From Ceratopteris richardii (taxonomy: Eukaryota > Streptophyta > Polypodiopsida > Polypodiales > Pteridaceae): 64,000 nucleotides of DNA. Below are positions 52,401 to 63,939 of the stretch, in pieces. The notes under the pieces were generated by a model that ran no database searches, was not told the DNA's origin, and worked only from the letters and a program-made list of their open reading frames with translations. The stretch is from the NCBI GenBank assembly GCA_020310875.1, contig CM035407.1, positions 90,347,132-90,411,131 on the forward strand. Direction: 5' to 3'. The position numbers and the translations under genes are program-made. Numbering within the stretch: the first letter of the stretch is position 1; each line of letters starts with the position of its first letter.

Positions 52401-54106
52401 ACCTTCACACATATCTCCTATCTTATCCAAGGGAATTTCTGGCACTGTCCTATGGGATCCTACCCTGGAACGAGGTTTTGCAGCTTCAGTTACTTGACTG
52501 GCTACATATTTTCGCGCTTCTGGTCTATCCTTAGGCAGTTCTTCCAAAGTGGGATCGCGCTGCACCTTGGTGTTCTTTACTACCTCTGTGTTCCTTGATA
52601 TGACTGAGTCATCGTTCCTTACCATGACTGTGGGTGCTCTCATACACGTGGGCTTTGCTTCCCATGGGCCTGTGAAGTGAGGTAGCTCTTGTATGGAATT
52701 AGACTCAAAGTCCAATCTCTCGTCAGACTGAGTACTCTCATGTTCCCCGTAAATAGATGGGATGTCTTGTGGGAATTGGTCGTGTGCATCATCCACAAGT
52801 TCAAAAGGAGGGGCGACTTCACTTTCATTATCCCATTTGTCTTCTTGAATCTCTCGTAGGAAGTCTGGTGCAAACCGATTCATAGAAGAAGAAGTGTCTG
52901 GCTCTGTAGAATTAGGCGCATAAGCAACCTGGGAAGGAGGGCTTATTCTATCATTGGCTCTCTCCTCGTTCTCATAGATGGCTGGGGCGCAAGCTTCTTG
53001 GGGAGGATTACTTATTCTATTACTTTTCCGAACAGGCTCATACGCTCTCTGAGAAGGAATGTAGGCCACCTGTGGGGGTACGTCAGCTTTCGAGGGAGGC
53101 TCATGTGCCTTTTGGGGGGGAAGATAAGCTTCTTGAGGAGGCACGTGGGCTTCCTGAAGAGGCTGGCTTGTCCGTCCTCTCGCCCTTTCCTTTCTTTGAG
53201 GGGCAGGTTCCTTCTCTGATTGTGCAATTAGCCTCTCTATTCTTTCTAGCAGTCCATCAAAATGTAACTGCGTCTTAGCTGAGCTAGAGATATTAAAGAG
53301 GCGGCTAGCTTCGAACATGGCTTGGGCCAATTCCACCATCTTTGCGCAAATTTTTGTTCGTTCAAGCTCTAGCTCGGCTCTAGGGTAGCATTTTTCATGA
53401 TCGGTTATGGTTGGCCCTTCTTGGATTCTGGCCTGATATGCTTTCAGCATCATGTTTAGGTCTTCGGGAGTGGGATCAGCTAGGACTGATCCTACTCTAG
53501 GGGGTGGTGGGATTTGATGAGGCGGTGGGGGAGGTGGTGGGTCGGATGGAGATGGGAGTGGTAGTGGTGGAGTAGTGTGAGAGGGAGTTTGAGTTGTGAG
53601 TTCGGTTATGCTGGCTCTTGTTTCCCTTACGCTTTCCTCGAGTTCACTCATCTTTTTAGCCCATTGTCTTTTCATTCTTTCTCGACTATCTTTCCACGCT
53701 CTAGTCCTTTTCTTTGTCACGCTCTCAGTTTCACTAGCCTCTGGGCCCTTTTCCTGGCTTGCCTCTTGGTTTTGCTGCAATGCCTGAGCTCTAGTGACTA
53801 CCTGCACTGGTGCAGTGGAAGTGACACTTCCTGAGGAATCTACAACCAAACAAATCACATTGATAGGAGTGATTTTTGGCATATTATTGGGGTTCTTTGG
53901 GCAATCTCGTAAAAGATGCTCTTTTCCACAATCTTGGCAAAAGCCTTGGATCGTCACGGACTGATTTTGTGTAGGTGGAGGTAAGGGACAATCACGAATG
54001 AAGTGATCTCCCTGACATCGGTAGCATGGTCCTCTAGGAAATGGTGGTCGTACCTGCCTAGGTTGAGGCCTAGGGTTGGGGTTTGCATACATGACGTTTG
54101 TGTAGT
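52401..54106 (-). CDS. DP3 Gag zinc knuckles and linker
   Basis: Begins in the DYTNVMYANPNPRPQPRQ region after the internal deletion. Zinc knuckles CYRCQGDHFIRDC and CQDCGKEHLLRDC are present; the first knuckle of DP4 (CYTCGGDHMASVC) is deleted. A variable segment has repeats of PPQ/PPSKA-type units (about 53000-53170: EAHVPPQEAYLPPQKAHEPP), then DQFPQDIPSIYGE and FTGPWEAK, which are shared by DP1, DP3 and DP4. The open frame continues into protease 1. Confidence 0.82.
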
Positions 54107-55236
54107 CTGAAAAGATCCTCCACTTGTTCAGCTCTCAAGACTTGCTTGAACTCCGCCACATGATCATAGGGATCTCCGGTGCCATCAAAGTAATTCTTCA
54201 TGGACTTAACTAGCTGGGTCGGTCTCAAAGTTCTTGTGTGCTCTCTAGGCCTCGGCAGAGGAAATCCATCCACATTTCTTTGGTTCCTGTGAGCTCTAAG
54301 CATCTCAGGTTCTACCCTATTCGTTTCCGTCCTCGTTCTTTCTCTGCCCACTGGGTTAGCAAAGCTTACTTCTGGTCTATCTCTGCTTCTGTCTCTTTGC
54401 ATTCCATGAGCTTGTGATGTTCCAGCTCCAGGGTGACCATAGGACACATTCGCTCTTGGTTGGGGGAAAACGAATTCACCCTTCCAAGTGTAAGCATGCC
54501 TATCATTTTCCGTAACCACAAAGATCCTTTCCGAGGTGTGATCTAAGTAGGACACTCTACCTGGGCTATCCGGATCCTTAAACTCATAGATCATGATATT
54601 TCCTATATCAGTTGGCTGATTGGATTTATACCTCCAAAAGGCTTCATCAGTTTCTCGATTGAGGAGCAGCTCTATGCTCTTGTTGTCTTGGGGAACCCAC
54701 TCAGGCGTGATAATCCTAGTGAGAACAGATTTGCCTCGGGGGGTTCTAGGTTCTGCACCCATGTTTCCTTGTTCCACGTCACCTAAGTCCGCTTCTGAGA
54801 TTACATTTCCAAATTCATCCGTCCTATCTGGGTGACTGGTGACTACGTATATGGTTCCTTCTTTGTCCAGGTATGCACCGTTTTCAAACTTGACTGCTGG
54901 GTGCTCTAGTCCTATGGATTGATCAGGATTCTTAATCTGTACCACAGATCTTCCTAAGCCGTCCTCATAGATGGTGGCACCTAATCGGTTGGTCCTAAGG
55001 TACTCCAGCTGTGTTTTGTAAGGGCCTTCTACCCTGTACAAGTAAGGCACTCCTGAACTTCCCGTAGGTCTGTCCATGCCTTGAGACATCTCTGACTCAC
55101 TGGTCTCAGAGCTAGGGTAGTACGAGTGGTGGCTCAACTGCTGGGCCCAAGACCTAGCAGTGTGGTTGACACTAGCCTCTGAAGATCTAAGGCTTTGTCT
55201 CTCTCTTACTAGGTGTCGTCCTGATCTAAGGTTCAT
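54107..55236 (-). pseudogene. DP3 Gag N-terminus, capsid deleted
   Basis: MNLRSGRHLVRERQS start, then a segment aligned with DP4 through DPYDHVAEFKQVLRAEQVEDLF. At 54106 the sequence jumps to what is YANVMYTNP in DP4, losing about 1 kb (the capsid core and first knuckle) and changing frame. No GT...AG ends match the gap in DP4, so this is a deletion, not an intron. DP3 therefore could not make its own capsid. Confidence 0.85.
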
Positions 55237-56130
55237 ATGCCTAACTGATTAGCCCAATTTTTGCTCAGAGTACAACCTCGTTGCCGATCAATTGGTATCA
55301 GTCACTTGATTCTTTTTTAGTTATTCCTCGTGTTTAAGGTCTTGTTTGATATTACGTCGCCAGGAATACTTGAATGTTCCTCGTACTTTCAGGTTGATCG
55401 TTCCACGTTAGGTCCTTTTCCTTTATGTTATCGACAGTACAGAGATCAGGTTTTTAGCTTGCACTTGATTTTTTAGGTAGTCTTCAACTTGATACCTGCC
55501 TATCGTCAACCTGACTTACTCCTACCTCTAATCGTTCTTAGCCTAAGCTATGAATAGACAGAGGGGGTTAAAAGTTTCCAACCTTTTGTTTCCTGCTTGG
55601 TTGCCCTTGAGTGCTCAGGAGGTGTGTTCCCAAGCTTGCACTTACACTTGCTTAAAACGCCTTTCGATGCCCTCAATAGATCTGTAAGAGTTCCAAAGTT
55701 AGCTTGAAGATTTAAATTCTAAAGACAGAACCACTGATTTTCATTCCTGTAGCACAAACACAAACTTGCATAGTGACTTTCAAGAAAACAATCCTAAGGA
55801 CCCCTGACTTACTTTGATCCCCATGGATATGGTCAACTTCAAAATACTTGATCTGAAAATCAACGTATTATCTTTATAAAAAACAGTTGAGGGCTTGTAG
55901 TATATGCCACGAGCTTTCCAACAAGCCCTAGAACACAAAAAATTGATTTCGTATGAAGAAGTTATGACTGTTCAGGGTTTAAGAGGTTAAATCATGATTC
56001 AATCTGGCCGACAGATCCTAGGATTTTCTCCAAATCACAAGTGTAGGAACCTCACAAAATGCTAATTGATTGACTATTTTGCCCCAAAATTATCCCAAAT
56101 TTTGAACAAAATCAAACCCTAATTTTTGGC
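55237..56130 (-). other. DP3 leader next to gag
   Basis: No gene. Shares short blocks with the DP4 leader (62261-62990), such as CCTAGATCG/CCTAATCG-type phrases and CTTAGCCTA-GCTA, and with DP1 (55840-55870 against 13360-13390). Untranslated leader. Confidence 0.55.
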
Positions 56131-56141
56131 CGAAAAGCCTG

Positions 56142-56670
56142 TCAATCGTGATCGACAGGTCTGTCAATCGCGATTGACAGACGTGTCCGTCGGGGCTGTC
56201 AATCGCGATCGACAGTATCAATCGCGATCGACACGTTTTCCGAATTTTTCGCCGAGATTTCAGTCAATCGGGGGCCTATCAGTCGCGATGGACACGTGGC
56301 TACGCGCAAAAGTCAATCAATCGTGGAATTTCAGTCAATCGCGATCGACGGTGTCAATCGCGATTGACAGAGGTGTCGGTCGTGGCTGTCGATCGCGATT
56401 GACGGTATCAATCGCGATTGACAGGGTCCTACGTGGCAGTCAGTCGATCGTGGGGGTCTGTCGATCGCGATTGATAGGGTCTGTCGGTCGCGATTGACAG
56501 GGTCTGTCGGTCGCGATTGACAGAGGCTGTCGGTCGCGATTGACAGAAAACCTCGGAATTTTTCTACTGTTTTTAGTGTTTTAGGATGTGCTCCTTGTGC
56601 TTGTTCTAGTGGTGCACTCACTTTTGTGAAAAGCCAAAAATTTCTGTCAGTCGCGATCGACAGGAGCCTG
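56142..56670. repeat. DP3 leader tandem array built on GTCAATCGCGATTGAC
   Basis: About 20 irregularly spaced copies of (T)CAATCGCGATTGACAG or close variants (CGATCGCGATTGAC, GGTCGCGATTGACAG). The best copies form the 20-base perfect palindrome CTGTCAATCGCGATTGACAG. Same leader position and same TCGCGA core as the arrays of DP1 and DP4, with different flanks. Confidence 0.93.
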
Positions 56671-56867
56671 CGACCGCGAGACAGTTTCTTCGAATTTCGT
56701 ACCTGCGCAGGAAGCTGGGGATGATGATACAGCAAGTTCCTGCAAAAAGCTCAAGAAACATGCAAGAAAACACACATGCAATATCGCTCTCTTGCTCTCT
56801 CTCACAAGTGAAATGAGGGAAATGAGGTGGGGAAGGTGATATGATCAAAAAACAGAAATTTTCGCGC

Positions 56868-56930
56868 TGATGGAGATGGAGGTGGGAGATGATGATGATG
56901 ATGATGGAAATGAAGATGGAGAAGAAAGTA
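56868..56930. repeat. DP3 leader GATGGAGATGG simple repeat
   Basis: GATGGAGATGGAGG followed by GATGAT units; conserved in position in DP1 and DP4, about 90 bases before the primer site. Confidence 0.8.
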
Positions 56931-57020
56931 AAAGAAAATCGATGAGAGTGAAGAAAATACCTACCACTCCAACGCGTCAACTCTACGTCTTACCATCACA
57001 CGCTCGTCCTCAAAGCTCGA

Positions 57021-57038
57021 TCCCCGGCAACGGCGCCA
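57021..57038 (-). other. DP3 primer binding site (tRNA-Asp)
   Basis: Plus strand TCCCCGGCAACGGCGCCA equals the 3' end of plant tRNA-Asp(GTC) including CCA, so the element strand is complementary to it. The match extends four more bases to TCGA. It is five bases from the LTR. Confidence 0.92.
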
Positions 57039-57043
57039 AAATT

Positions 57044-57662
57044 TGGTGTAGCTCAATGATGAGTAGCACCTCCTTTAATGTCAATCCGGGAAGACGTGAG
57101 GATGGTATGAAGAGCTCGAGCAAGTGGCGGTGCAAGTGCGTGAGTGAGAAGCACACAAACATGCACACACATACACACACACGCACACACGGTAAGACAA
57201 AGAGGTAGAATCAATGGAGTTCTTAGATTACTTTCAAGAGCTCTTACAAGTTTGTTTCAATTACAATCTCCCCAAAAATGAGCTCTCTAGCTCCTTTTAT
57301 AGTTTTTGACTAGCTTTGGCCCTGTTCAGACCTAGTGTCCGGCCTAGTTAAAAATTAGGTTCCAGGGCTTATTTGGGGGCTCAAACGAGATCCAAAAATT
57401 ACGAAAATTGGCAGGTAGATACTTCTAATGCTCCTCAAGCTCAAGGACTCCTTGGCTTGCACAAAATGGAGCTACAAAAAGATGAAATGATATTTACAAT
57501 GGTGCTTAGTGATGAGAATCACTTTTAATTGGTGTAGAGGTTTTGAAAAATTAAGGTTGCCTCAGTGCTAAATCTGCGTGAATGTTCATAAGTGCTTCTT
57601 TCTAAAGAAAATTGTTGGCCTACTTGCCAGATCTTTGTTGACTCCCTTGTCTGCTGCTAACA
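57044..57662 (-). repeat. DP3 5' LTR (619 bp)
   Basis: Element strand starts TGTTAGCAGCAG (57662) and ends GCTACACCA (57044) next to the primer site. Aligns with the DP1 LTR; the first about 60 bases differ, so the outer boundary is inferred from the TG and from where DP4 coding homology resumes (57663). TATA box at 57295-57301. Confidence 0.82.
57295..57301 (-). promoter_or_regulatory. TATA box in DP3 LTR
   Basis: TATAAAA on the element strand, position shared with the DP1 LTR (2425-2431). Confidence 0.58.
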
Positions 57663-60600
57663 ACTGCCTCTCCCATGATTGGCTCTATGGAGAAGACTGA
57701 AATGTCATAGCCATCCTCATCACAATGGGGTGTCCATTGTTCTTCATTGATGGCTACATCCATTGTTGCTAAGATTTCTGCCCAGCCATGGGGTTCAAAT
57801 TCCTCATCAGGAAAGACTACAGGTGCATAGGCTGGGTCTTGAATTGATCTATGGTTTTCTTTTGCACCTGCCTCTCTGGCTTTCTCTCTCTTCTCTTCTT
57901 CTACTGCTACCTTACACATCCATAAGTGGGTGTCTTCATGCATCCACGAGGATCCGGATCCTATGGAATGCACAGACTCAGTCTCATCTTTGGCTCTATG
58001 GATGGGATTCCATTGAATAGGCGGTACGTCTCTATGAGAGTAATCCTTAAGATTGACTTTGGTTGTAACACCTAGATGTTGCAAATACAAGGAATTGGTT
58101 CCCCAATCCTGGACTACTTGCAATTGCCGCATAAATGGCCTTCCCAAAATCATCTCGTAGGCTTGGTTTTTGCTAAAGTCGCATATAGCAAAAGTATGCT
58201 CAAACTCAACCCCACATGTAGTGAGAGTTATTCCTTCTAATAATCCTAAGGGCCTTTCAATATGACCATCAGCCATCTGCAATTTCATTCTCGTTGGTCG
58301 GAGTGCTGGCTTGCCCCATCGCTTCCATAGGGAAGTGGTGGCAATTGCAACTCCTGCACCTGAGTCCAAAATTGCGTTGGTGGTGTACTCCTGGTAGGTA
58401 ATGGGAAGATAGGTGTTCCCTTCTTCACCTTCACACATATCTCCTATCTTATCCAAGGGTATCTCTGGCACTGTCCTATGTGATCCTACCTGGGAACGAG
58501 GTTTTGCTATCTCGGGCACTTGATTGGCTACATGTTTCCACACTTCTAGTCTAACCTTAAGCAGCTCTTCCAAAGTGAGATTGCACTGCACTTTGGTGTT
58601 CTTCACTACCTCTGTGTTCCTAGGTATGACTGAATCTTCGTTTCTTACCATGACTGTAGGTGCTCTCATACAGGTGGATTTTGCTTCCCATGGGCCTGTG
58701 AAATGGGGTAGTTCTTGTAAAGAATTAGACTCGAAGTCTAATCTTTCTTGAGATTGGGCACTCTCCTGTTCTCCATAAATGGAAGGAAGGTCTTGTGGGA
58801 ATTGATCGTGTGTGTCATCCACCAGCTCAATGGGGGGAGGAACTTCACTCTCCTTAGCCCATTTCTCTTCTTGAATCTCTCGCAAGAATTCTGGTGTGTA
58901 TTGATTCATAGAAGAAGAGGTGTCTGGCTCCGTAGAGTTAGGCACGTAGGCCTCAGGCACATAGGCTTTCTGGGTAGGAAGACCTGCTCTTTCACTAGCC
59001 TTGTCATGGTGTTGAGGGGCGAGTTCCTTTTGTGATTGTGCCATTAGATTCTCTATTCTTTCTAGGGAGGGGGGGTTGTCTGGTTCAGTGGAATTGGGCA
59101 CATAAGCTTTTGATGGGGGATGGGTCATGTTTTTGCTTGCTTTATCTCTTTCTTGATTTTTTTCTTCCTTGGCAGATCTTGCAATTATGCCCTCTAACTT
59201 CTCTAGAAGTCCATCCAAGTGTAATTGTGTCTTGGTTGAGCCCGAGTAATTGAAAAGGCGATTGGCTTCAAACATAGCCTGAGCCAATGCGACCATTTTC
59301 GCGCAAAGCTTGGTTCTTTCTATCTCTAGGTCAGCTCTAGGGTAACACTTGTCATGATCCGTGACATTTGGCCCTTCTTGGATTCTGGCCTGATATGCTC
59401 TAAGCATCATGTTTAGGTCCTCGGGAGTGGGGTCGGCTAGGAAGGATCCTACTCCGGGTGGTGGGTGGGTTAAGGGTGGTGTATTGAAAGGTTGGGGAAT
59501 GGAAGAAGGTGGATTGGCGGGTAAAAGGAGAGGTGGTGGAGGGGTGGTGTGAGAGTGGTTTTGAGATGCGAGTTCACTTATCTTTGCTTTGGTTTCTCTC
59601 AAGCTTTCTTCAAGTTCGCTCATCTTTTTTGCCCATTGCCTTTTCATTCTTTCACGACTATCCTTCCAGGCTCTAGTCCTCTTTTTGGTTATGCTCTCTG
59701 TTTCACTCACCTCGGGGCTCTTTTCCTGACCAACACCTTGGTTTTGTTGTAGTGCTTGAGCTCTTGTGATCACTTGCACAGGTGCAGTGGAAGTCACACT
59801 CCCTGTGGAGTCTACAACTAACCCAACAACATTGATAGGAGTGATTTTAGGCATGTTATTAGGGTTCTTTGGGCAATCTGGTAGGAGATGCTCTTTCCCG
59901 CAGTCTTGACAGAAACCTTGAATTGTTACTGGTTGAGGTTGTGTAGGGGCAGGCAGTGGACAATCACGTATAAGGTGATCTCCCTGACATCTGAAGCATG
60001 GTCCTCTAGGAAATGGGGGTCGTACATGCCTAGGTTGAGGTCTAGAGTTGGGGTTTGTGTACATGACATTGGCATACTCAGGCTCCCCACTATTTTCACT
60101 TGGGTCCTCATAATAGTATGACTCGTTATGCTCGGGTGACTGCATGTAGTAAGCCTGTGGGCTATCAATATGTGTGGAGTCAAAACTATGGTCACTTGGA
60201 TCACTGTCTGATAGCAATGGGGTGACTGGGACTATGGCTCTGTTCGGATTTTCTTCAGCAGATGCATATTTCACTGGGATCACATTGGTTGGAGCAGGGG
60301 GTTGCTGCACTAGGACTGGTTGAGGTCTCTGCTGCCCTTTATAAGGTGGTTGATAAGTTTGCTGTGGTCTGTTGTATTGTTGTGGTGGGTACTGATTCTG
60401 GTATCTACCCTGTTGTGGATATGGCTGAGGGTAATTTTGCCTAACAGTTTGTTTGTTATATGGGCAGTCTTGTGCAGTGTGGTTGGTGTACCTGCGCTCT
60501 ATGGTGCAGTACTGGCTACTAGGATTCGCCTGGGGTTGGGCCATAATGGGACATACACTTGCCATATGGTCACCGCCACAAGTGTAACACCGCTTAACTG

Positions 60601-62260
60601 GGGCAAATCTCGGAATTTGTTTGCTAGAGACACCTAGTTTTTGAGCTACCTTCTCTGCAAGTTCCTCAATGGATGTGGATTGACCAGATGTGAGGCTACT
60701 AGAGCTATCAGAATCCTTATAGATTTTTGATAGTTCTAATTCCTCACCTAGATTGTCCTCAATGTCTATGCACATGCGCACGCACTCTTCTATCGTTCTG
60801 GGGTCCTTCAGATACACATATGACCTGAGCTTGGTGCTCAACAATCCATCTAAGAACAAGGCCACTTGTTTGGCTGGTGTGGGTAACTCCGGCATCGGGC
60901 ATCTCTCCAGGTACTGCCTAAATCTTCTTCCAGCTAGTCGGACCGTCTCTTGAGGTGTTTGTTTGAAGCTATGAATTAGTGAGGAAGTGTTGTGCCTGAT
61001 CCCACTCTTAGAAAACTCAATGATAAATGCCTCTAAGAACTGGTCTATGTTTCTGAAATGCCTCTCGTTCAGTGGTTGAAACCACGTAAGGGCAGTGTTC
61101 CCAAGGGTTAGACCAAAAGCATTATATTGTGTGAATAGGTCCTCTACCTGTTCAGCTTTCAATACTTGCCGAAATTCTGCCACATGGTCATAAGGGTCTC
61201 CAGTGCCATCGAAGTAATTCTTCATGGACTTCACCAATTGAGTTGGTCGCAGGGTCCTAGTGTGTTCTCTCGGCCTTGGCAAAGGAAAATCGTCAGCATT
61301 CCTTTGATTCCATGGGGTTCTATGTCTCTCAGGTTCCACTCTATTCCTTTCCGTTCCCGTTCTTTCTCTTCCCAGGGAGTTGGCAAAACTTACCTCAGGC
61401 TTGTCTCTACTTCTATCTCTTAGAGCTCCATGAGCTTGGGAGGTCCCAGCTCCTCGGTGACTGTATGACACATTAGTCCGAGGTTGGGGAAGAACAAATT
61501 CCCCCTTCCATGTGTAGGCATGTCTGCCATGCTTAGTGACCATGAAGATTCTCTCTGATGCATTGTCTAGGTAGGTTACTTGGCCTGGGCTATCAGGGTC
61601 TTTAAACTCATAGATTGTGAGGGCACTCACTTCCTGAGGTTGAGCAGATTTATATCTCCAAAAAGCCTCATCGGTTTCTCGGTTTAAAAGCAGATCTATG
61701 CTTTTATTATCCTGTGGAATCCACTCTAGAGTCATGATTCTGGTCAAGACAGATTTACCACGGGGGGTTCTTGGCTCTTTCTCTAAGTTCCCTTGCTCTA
61801 TATCACCCATGTCAGTCTCAGCAATCACATTTCCAAACTCATCAGTTCTATCAGGAAGAGTGGTGACTACATATATAGTCCCCTCTTTATCCAGGTATGC
61901 TCCATTCTCGAACTTGACTACCGGGTGTTCTAGTCCATGGGGTTGATCGGGGTTCTTAATCTGGACCACAGATCTTCTCAGTCCGTCTTCGTAGATGCGA
62001 GCACCTAGACGATTCGTCCTGATGTATTCGAATTCAGTCTTGTAAGGTCCCTCTGGATTTTCTAGATAAGCCACCCTTGAACTACCTACTAGTCTCTCCA
62101 TGTGATAGGACATCTCAGAATCACTTGTTTCTGATCTGGGAGTGTATGGGTAATCACTCAACTGCTGGGCCCAAGACCTGGCAGTGTGATTGACACTAGC
62201 TTCAGAAGATCTGAGGCTTTGTCTGTCTCGGCCTAAGTGTCTGCCTGATCTAAGGTTCAT
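57663..62260 (-). CDS. DP4 Gag-protease 1, uninterrupted, cut before RT
   Basis: The best Gag of the family: about 1530 codons without a stop. MNLRSGRHLGRDRQS start; N-terminal region; capsid (DPYDHVAEFRQVLKAEQVED, ALTWFQPL, FKQTPQETVRLAGRRF, QVALFLDGL); zinc knuckles CYTCGGDHMASVC (about 60550-60590), CFRCQGDHLIRDC and CQDCGKEHLLPDC (about 59880-60000); a possible degenerate knuckle between the first two; Pro-rich linker; protease 1 with DSGAG at 58352-58366 and MILGRPFMRQLQ. It breaks off in the acidic linker after PIMGEAV at 57663, where the DP3 LTR starts; the final residues down to 57620 are read from the LTR. Gag, protease and (elsewhere) RT share one frame, so no frameshift is used in this family. 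Confidence 0.9.
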
Positions 62261-62990
62261 ATGCCTGATTTATCTACCCCCTTGGACCCAAGCACACTCT
62301 CGTTGCAGGTTAATTTGCACCAATCACTTTGTTCTTTGAGTTGAATACTATGTTTATGATCTTGTCTGAAATCGCATCGTCAGGAGTACTTAAGTGAATT
62401 TCGCACTTGATAAGTGATCGACTCCAGTTTACCCTTTGTCCCTGAGGGTTTTTGCACTTAAGACCTATTTAATTCTTGCACTTGATTGATTAATTCTCTT
62501 GGACTTGATTCGTGCCTAATGTTGCCCTAATTAATTACCACACCTAGATCGTACTTAGCCTAGGCTAGGAATTGACAAAGGAGGGTTGAGAGATCTTCCA
62601 ACCTCAATTAGCTGGTTGACCAGACTGCTACACAAGCCCAAGAAGCCTTCTACCAAGCTTGGTACTCACCCTTGCTAGCTTGCTTTGGAATGGCTTGAGT
62701 GCACACAATGTTCCTGCAAAAGCTCACCAGTCAGTATTGCTCTATTACCACAAGTAATTGAAAGACACACATCAATATTTTCAGTCCCCCCTGGAGTAAC
62801 TCACTGTACCCCCTCAATCTTAGGACCATCTAGTCTCACCCAAACAGGCTCTCAGGGTTCAGGAAATTCCTCCCTGGTTTCTAGGTCTTTTGCCCACTCC
62901 TAAGGCTCTTATATCCTCCCAATGTGTCCAAGATTAAACCCAAAGATACCTCAATTCAGTCAATTAATTTACTCTAAATTTTCATGCGTT
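62261..62990 (-). other. DP4 leader next to gag
   Basis: Untranslated leader; no ORF of note. Shares blocks with the DP3 leader at the gag-proximal end (for example the region around CATATGCCT-A and TCGTTGC). Confidence 0.55.
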
Positions 62991-62994
62991 AAGC

Positions 62995-63450
62995 CCATGT
63001 ATCGCGATAGGTCGGGTCGAGGTGTCGCGATAGCTCGTGAGGTGTCGCGATAGCTCGTGAGGTGTCACGATAGGTCGTGAGGTGTCGTGATACTCCCAAG
63101 TGTCGCGATAGCTCGTGAGGTGTCGCGATAGGTCGTGAAGTGTCGCGATACTCCCAAGTGTCGCGATAGCTCGTGAGGTGTCGCGATAGGTCGTGAAGTG
63201 TCGCGATACTCCCAAGTGTCGCGATAGCTCGTGAGGTGTCGCGATAGCTCGTGAAGTGTCGCGATACTCCCAAGTGTCGCGATAGCTCGTGAGGTGTCGT
63301 GATAGGTCGTGAAGTGTCGCGATACTCCCAAGTGTCGCGATAGCTCGTGAGGTGTCGCGATAGGTCGTGAAGTGTCGCGATACTCCCAAGTGTCGCGATA
63401 GCTCGTGAGTGTCGCGATACCTCGAGGTGTCGCGATAGCTCGGGATATGG
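62995..63450. repeat. DP4 leader tandem array built on TGTCGCGATAGCTCGTGAGG
   Basis: About 22 units of roughly 20 bp, GTGTCGCGATAGCTCGTGAG alternating with GTGTCGCGATACTCCCAA and GTGTCGCGATAGGTCGTGA. A higher-order unit of about 59 bp is repeated five to six times. Minus-strand frames reading HELSRHLTSYRDT are by-products. One more isolated unit occurs at about 63543. Confidence 0.95.
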
Positions 63451-63734
63451 TGAATTTTTCAGTTCTGTCTAATGATCCTAGGAGCTCTCAGCCTGCGCAG
63501 TGTCGTGGTGCACTCAGAAACGCGGTTAATCGAAGTTTTCGGAGTGTCGCGATAGCTCGAGCTCGATGCCTCGGGGACTGTGTAGACAGATTCCGTACCT
63601 GCTGAGCTTGCTGGAGATGATGATGGAGCTGCAACCTGCAAGAAACATGCAAAAACACACAAAACAAGAACACACACACTCGCTCTCTCTCAAACTCGCA
63701 CACAACAAATGAGGGGAATGACAAGGAAGAGGGA

Positions 63735-63835
63735 ATATGTAGTGGAGAAGGAGGTGGAGGTGGAGATGGAGAAGGAGGTGAAGATGGAGATGGAGATGGA
63801 GAAGGAGGTGAAGATGGAGATGGAGATGGAGAAAA
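63735..63835. repeat. DP4 leader GGAGATGGAGAAGGAGG simple repeat
   Basis: Purine-rich GGAGATGGAGAAGGAGGTGAA units, matching DP3 56868-56930 and DP1 15084-15135 in position. Confidence 0.85.
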
Positions 63836-63916
63836 ATCAGAAATTTACCGACTACTTACCATTCCAACGCGTCCTCTCTACGTCTTACCATCACACGCTC
63901 GTCCTCAAAGCTCGAA

Positions 63917-63934
63917 TCCCCGGCAACGACGCCA
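63917..63934 (-). other. DP4 primer binding site (tRNA-Asp, one mismatch)
   Basis: TCCCCGGCAACGACGCCA on the plus strand; one base (A for G) differs from tRNA-Asp and from DP3. Confidence 0.88.
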
Positions 63935-63939
63935 AAATT

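Larger units (their letters stand above)
36207..57662 (-). mobile_element. DP3: largest dual-protease gypsy copy, interrupted by COP2
   Basis: 5' LTR 57044-57662, primer site, leader array, gag with an internal deletion, protease 1, RT, RNase H, integrase split by COP2, second protease, tail, inter-ORF hairpin and ORF2. It ends at 36207 some 38 codons before the ORF2 terminus, so polypurine tract and 3' LTR are missing. Without COP2 it is about 15 kb. Three nonsense codons (50097, 41334, 36755) are its only stops in otherwise open frames. Its outer LTR edge touches the broken DP4 gag-pol frame at 57663. Confidence 0.88.

Noticed and set aside
54095..54125. Capsid gap of DP3 as a spliced intron
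   Set aside because: The corresponding DP4 positions do not show GT at the left and AG at the right edge, and the frame changes across the gap.
57017..57038. A tRNA-Asp gene
   Set aside because: Only the 3' end of the tRNA is matched, five bases from an LTR; it is the primer binding site.
62982..63389. ORFs of repeated HELSRHLTSYRDT type
   Set aside because: They are translations of the 20-bp DP4 leader array, open in several frames at once.
62995..63450. CRISPR-like appearance of the regular repeat array
   Set aside because: Plant retroelement leader; units are contiguous with no unique spacers and no cas genes.
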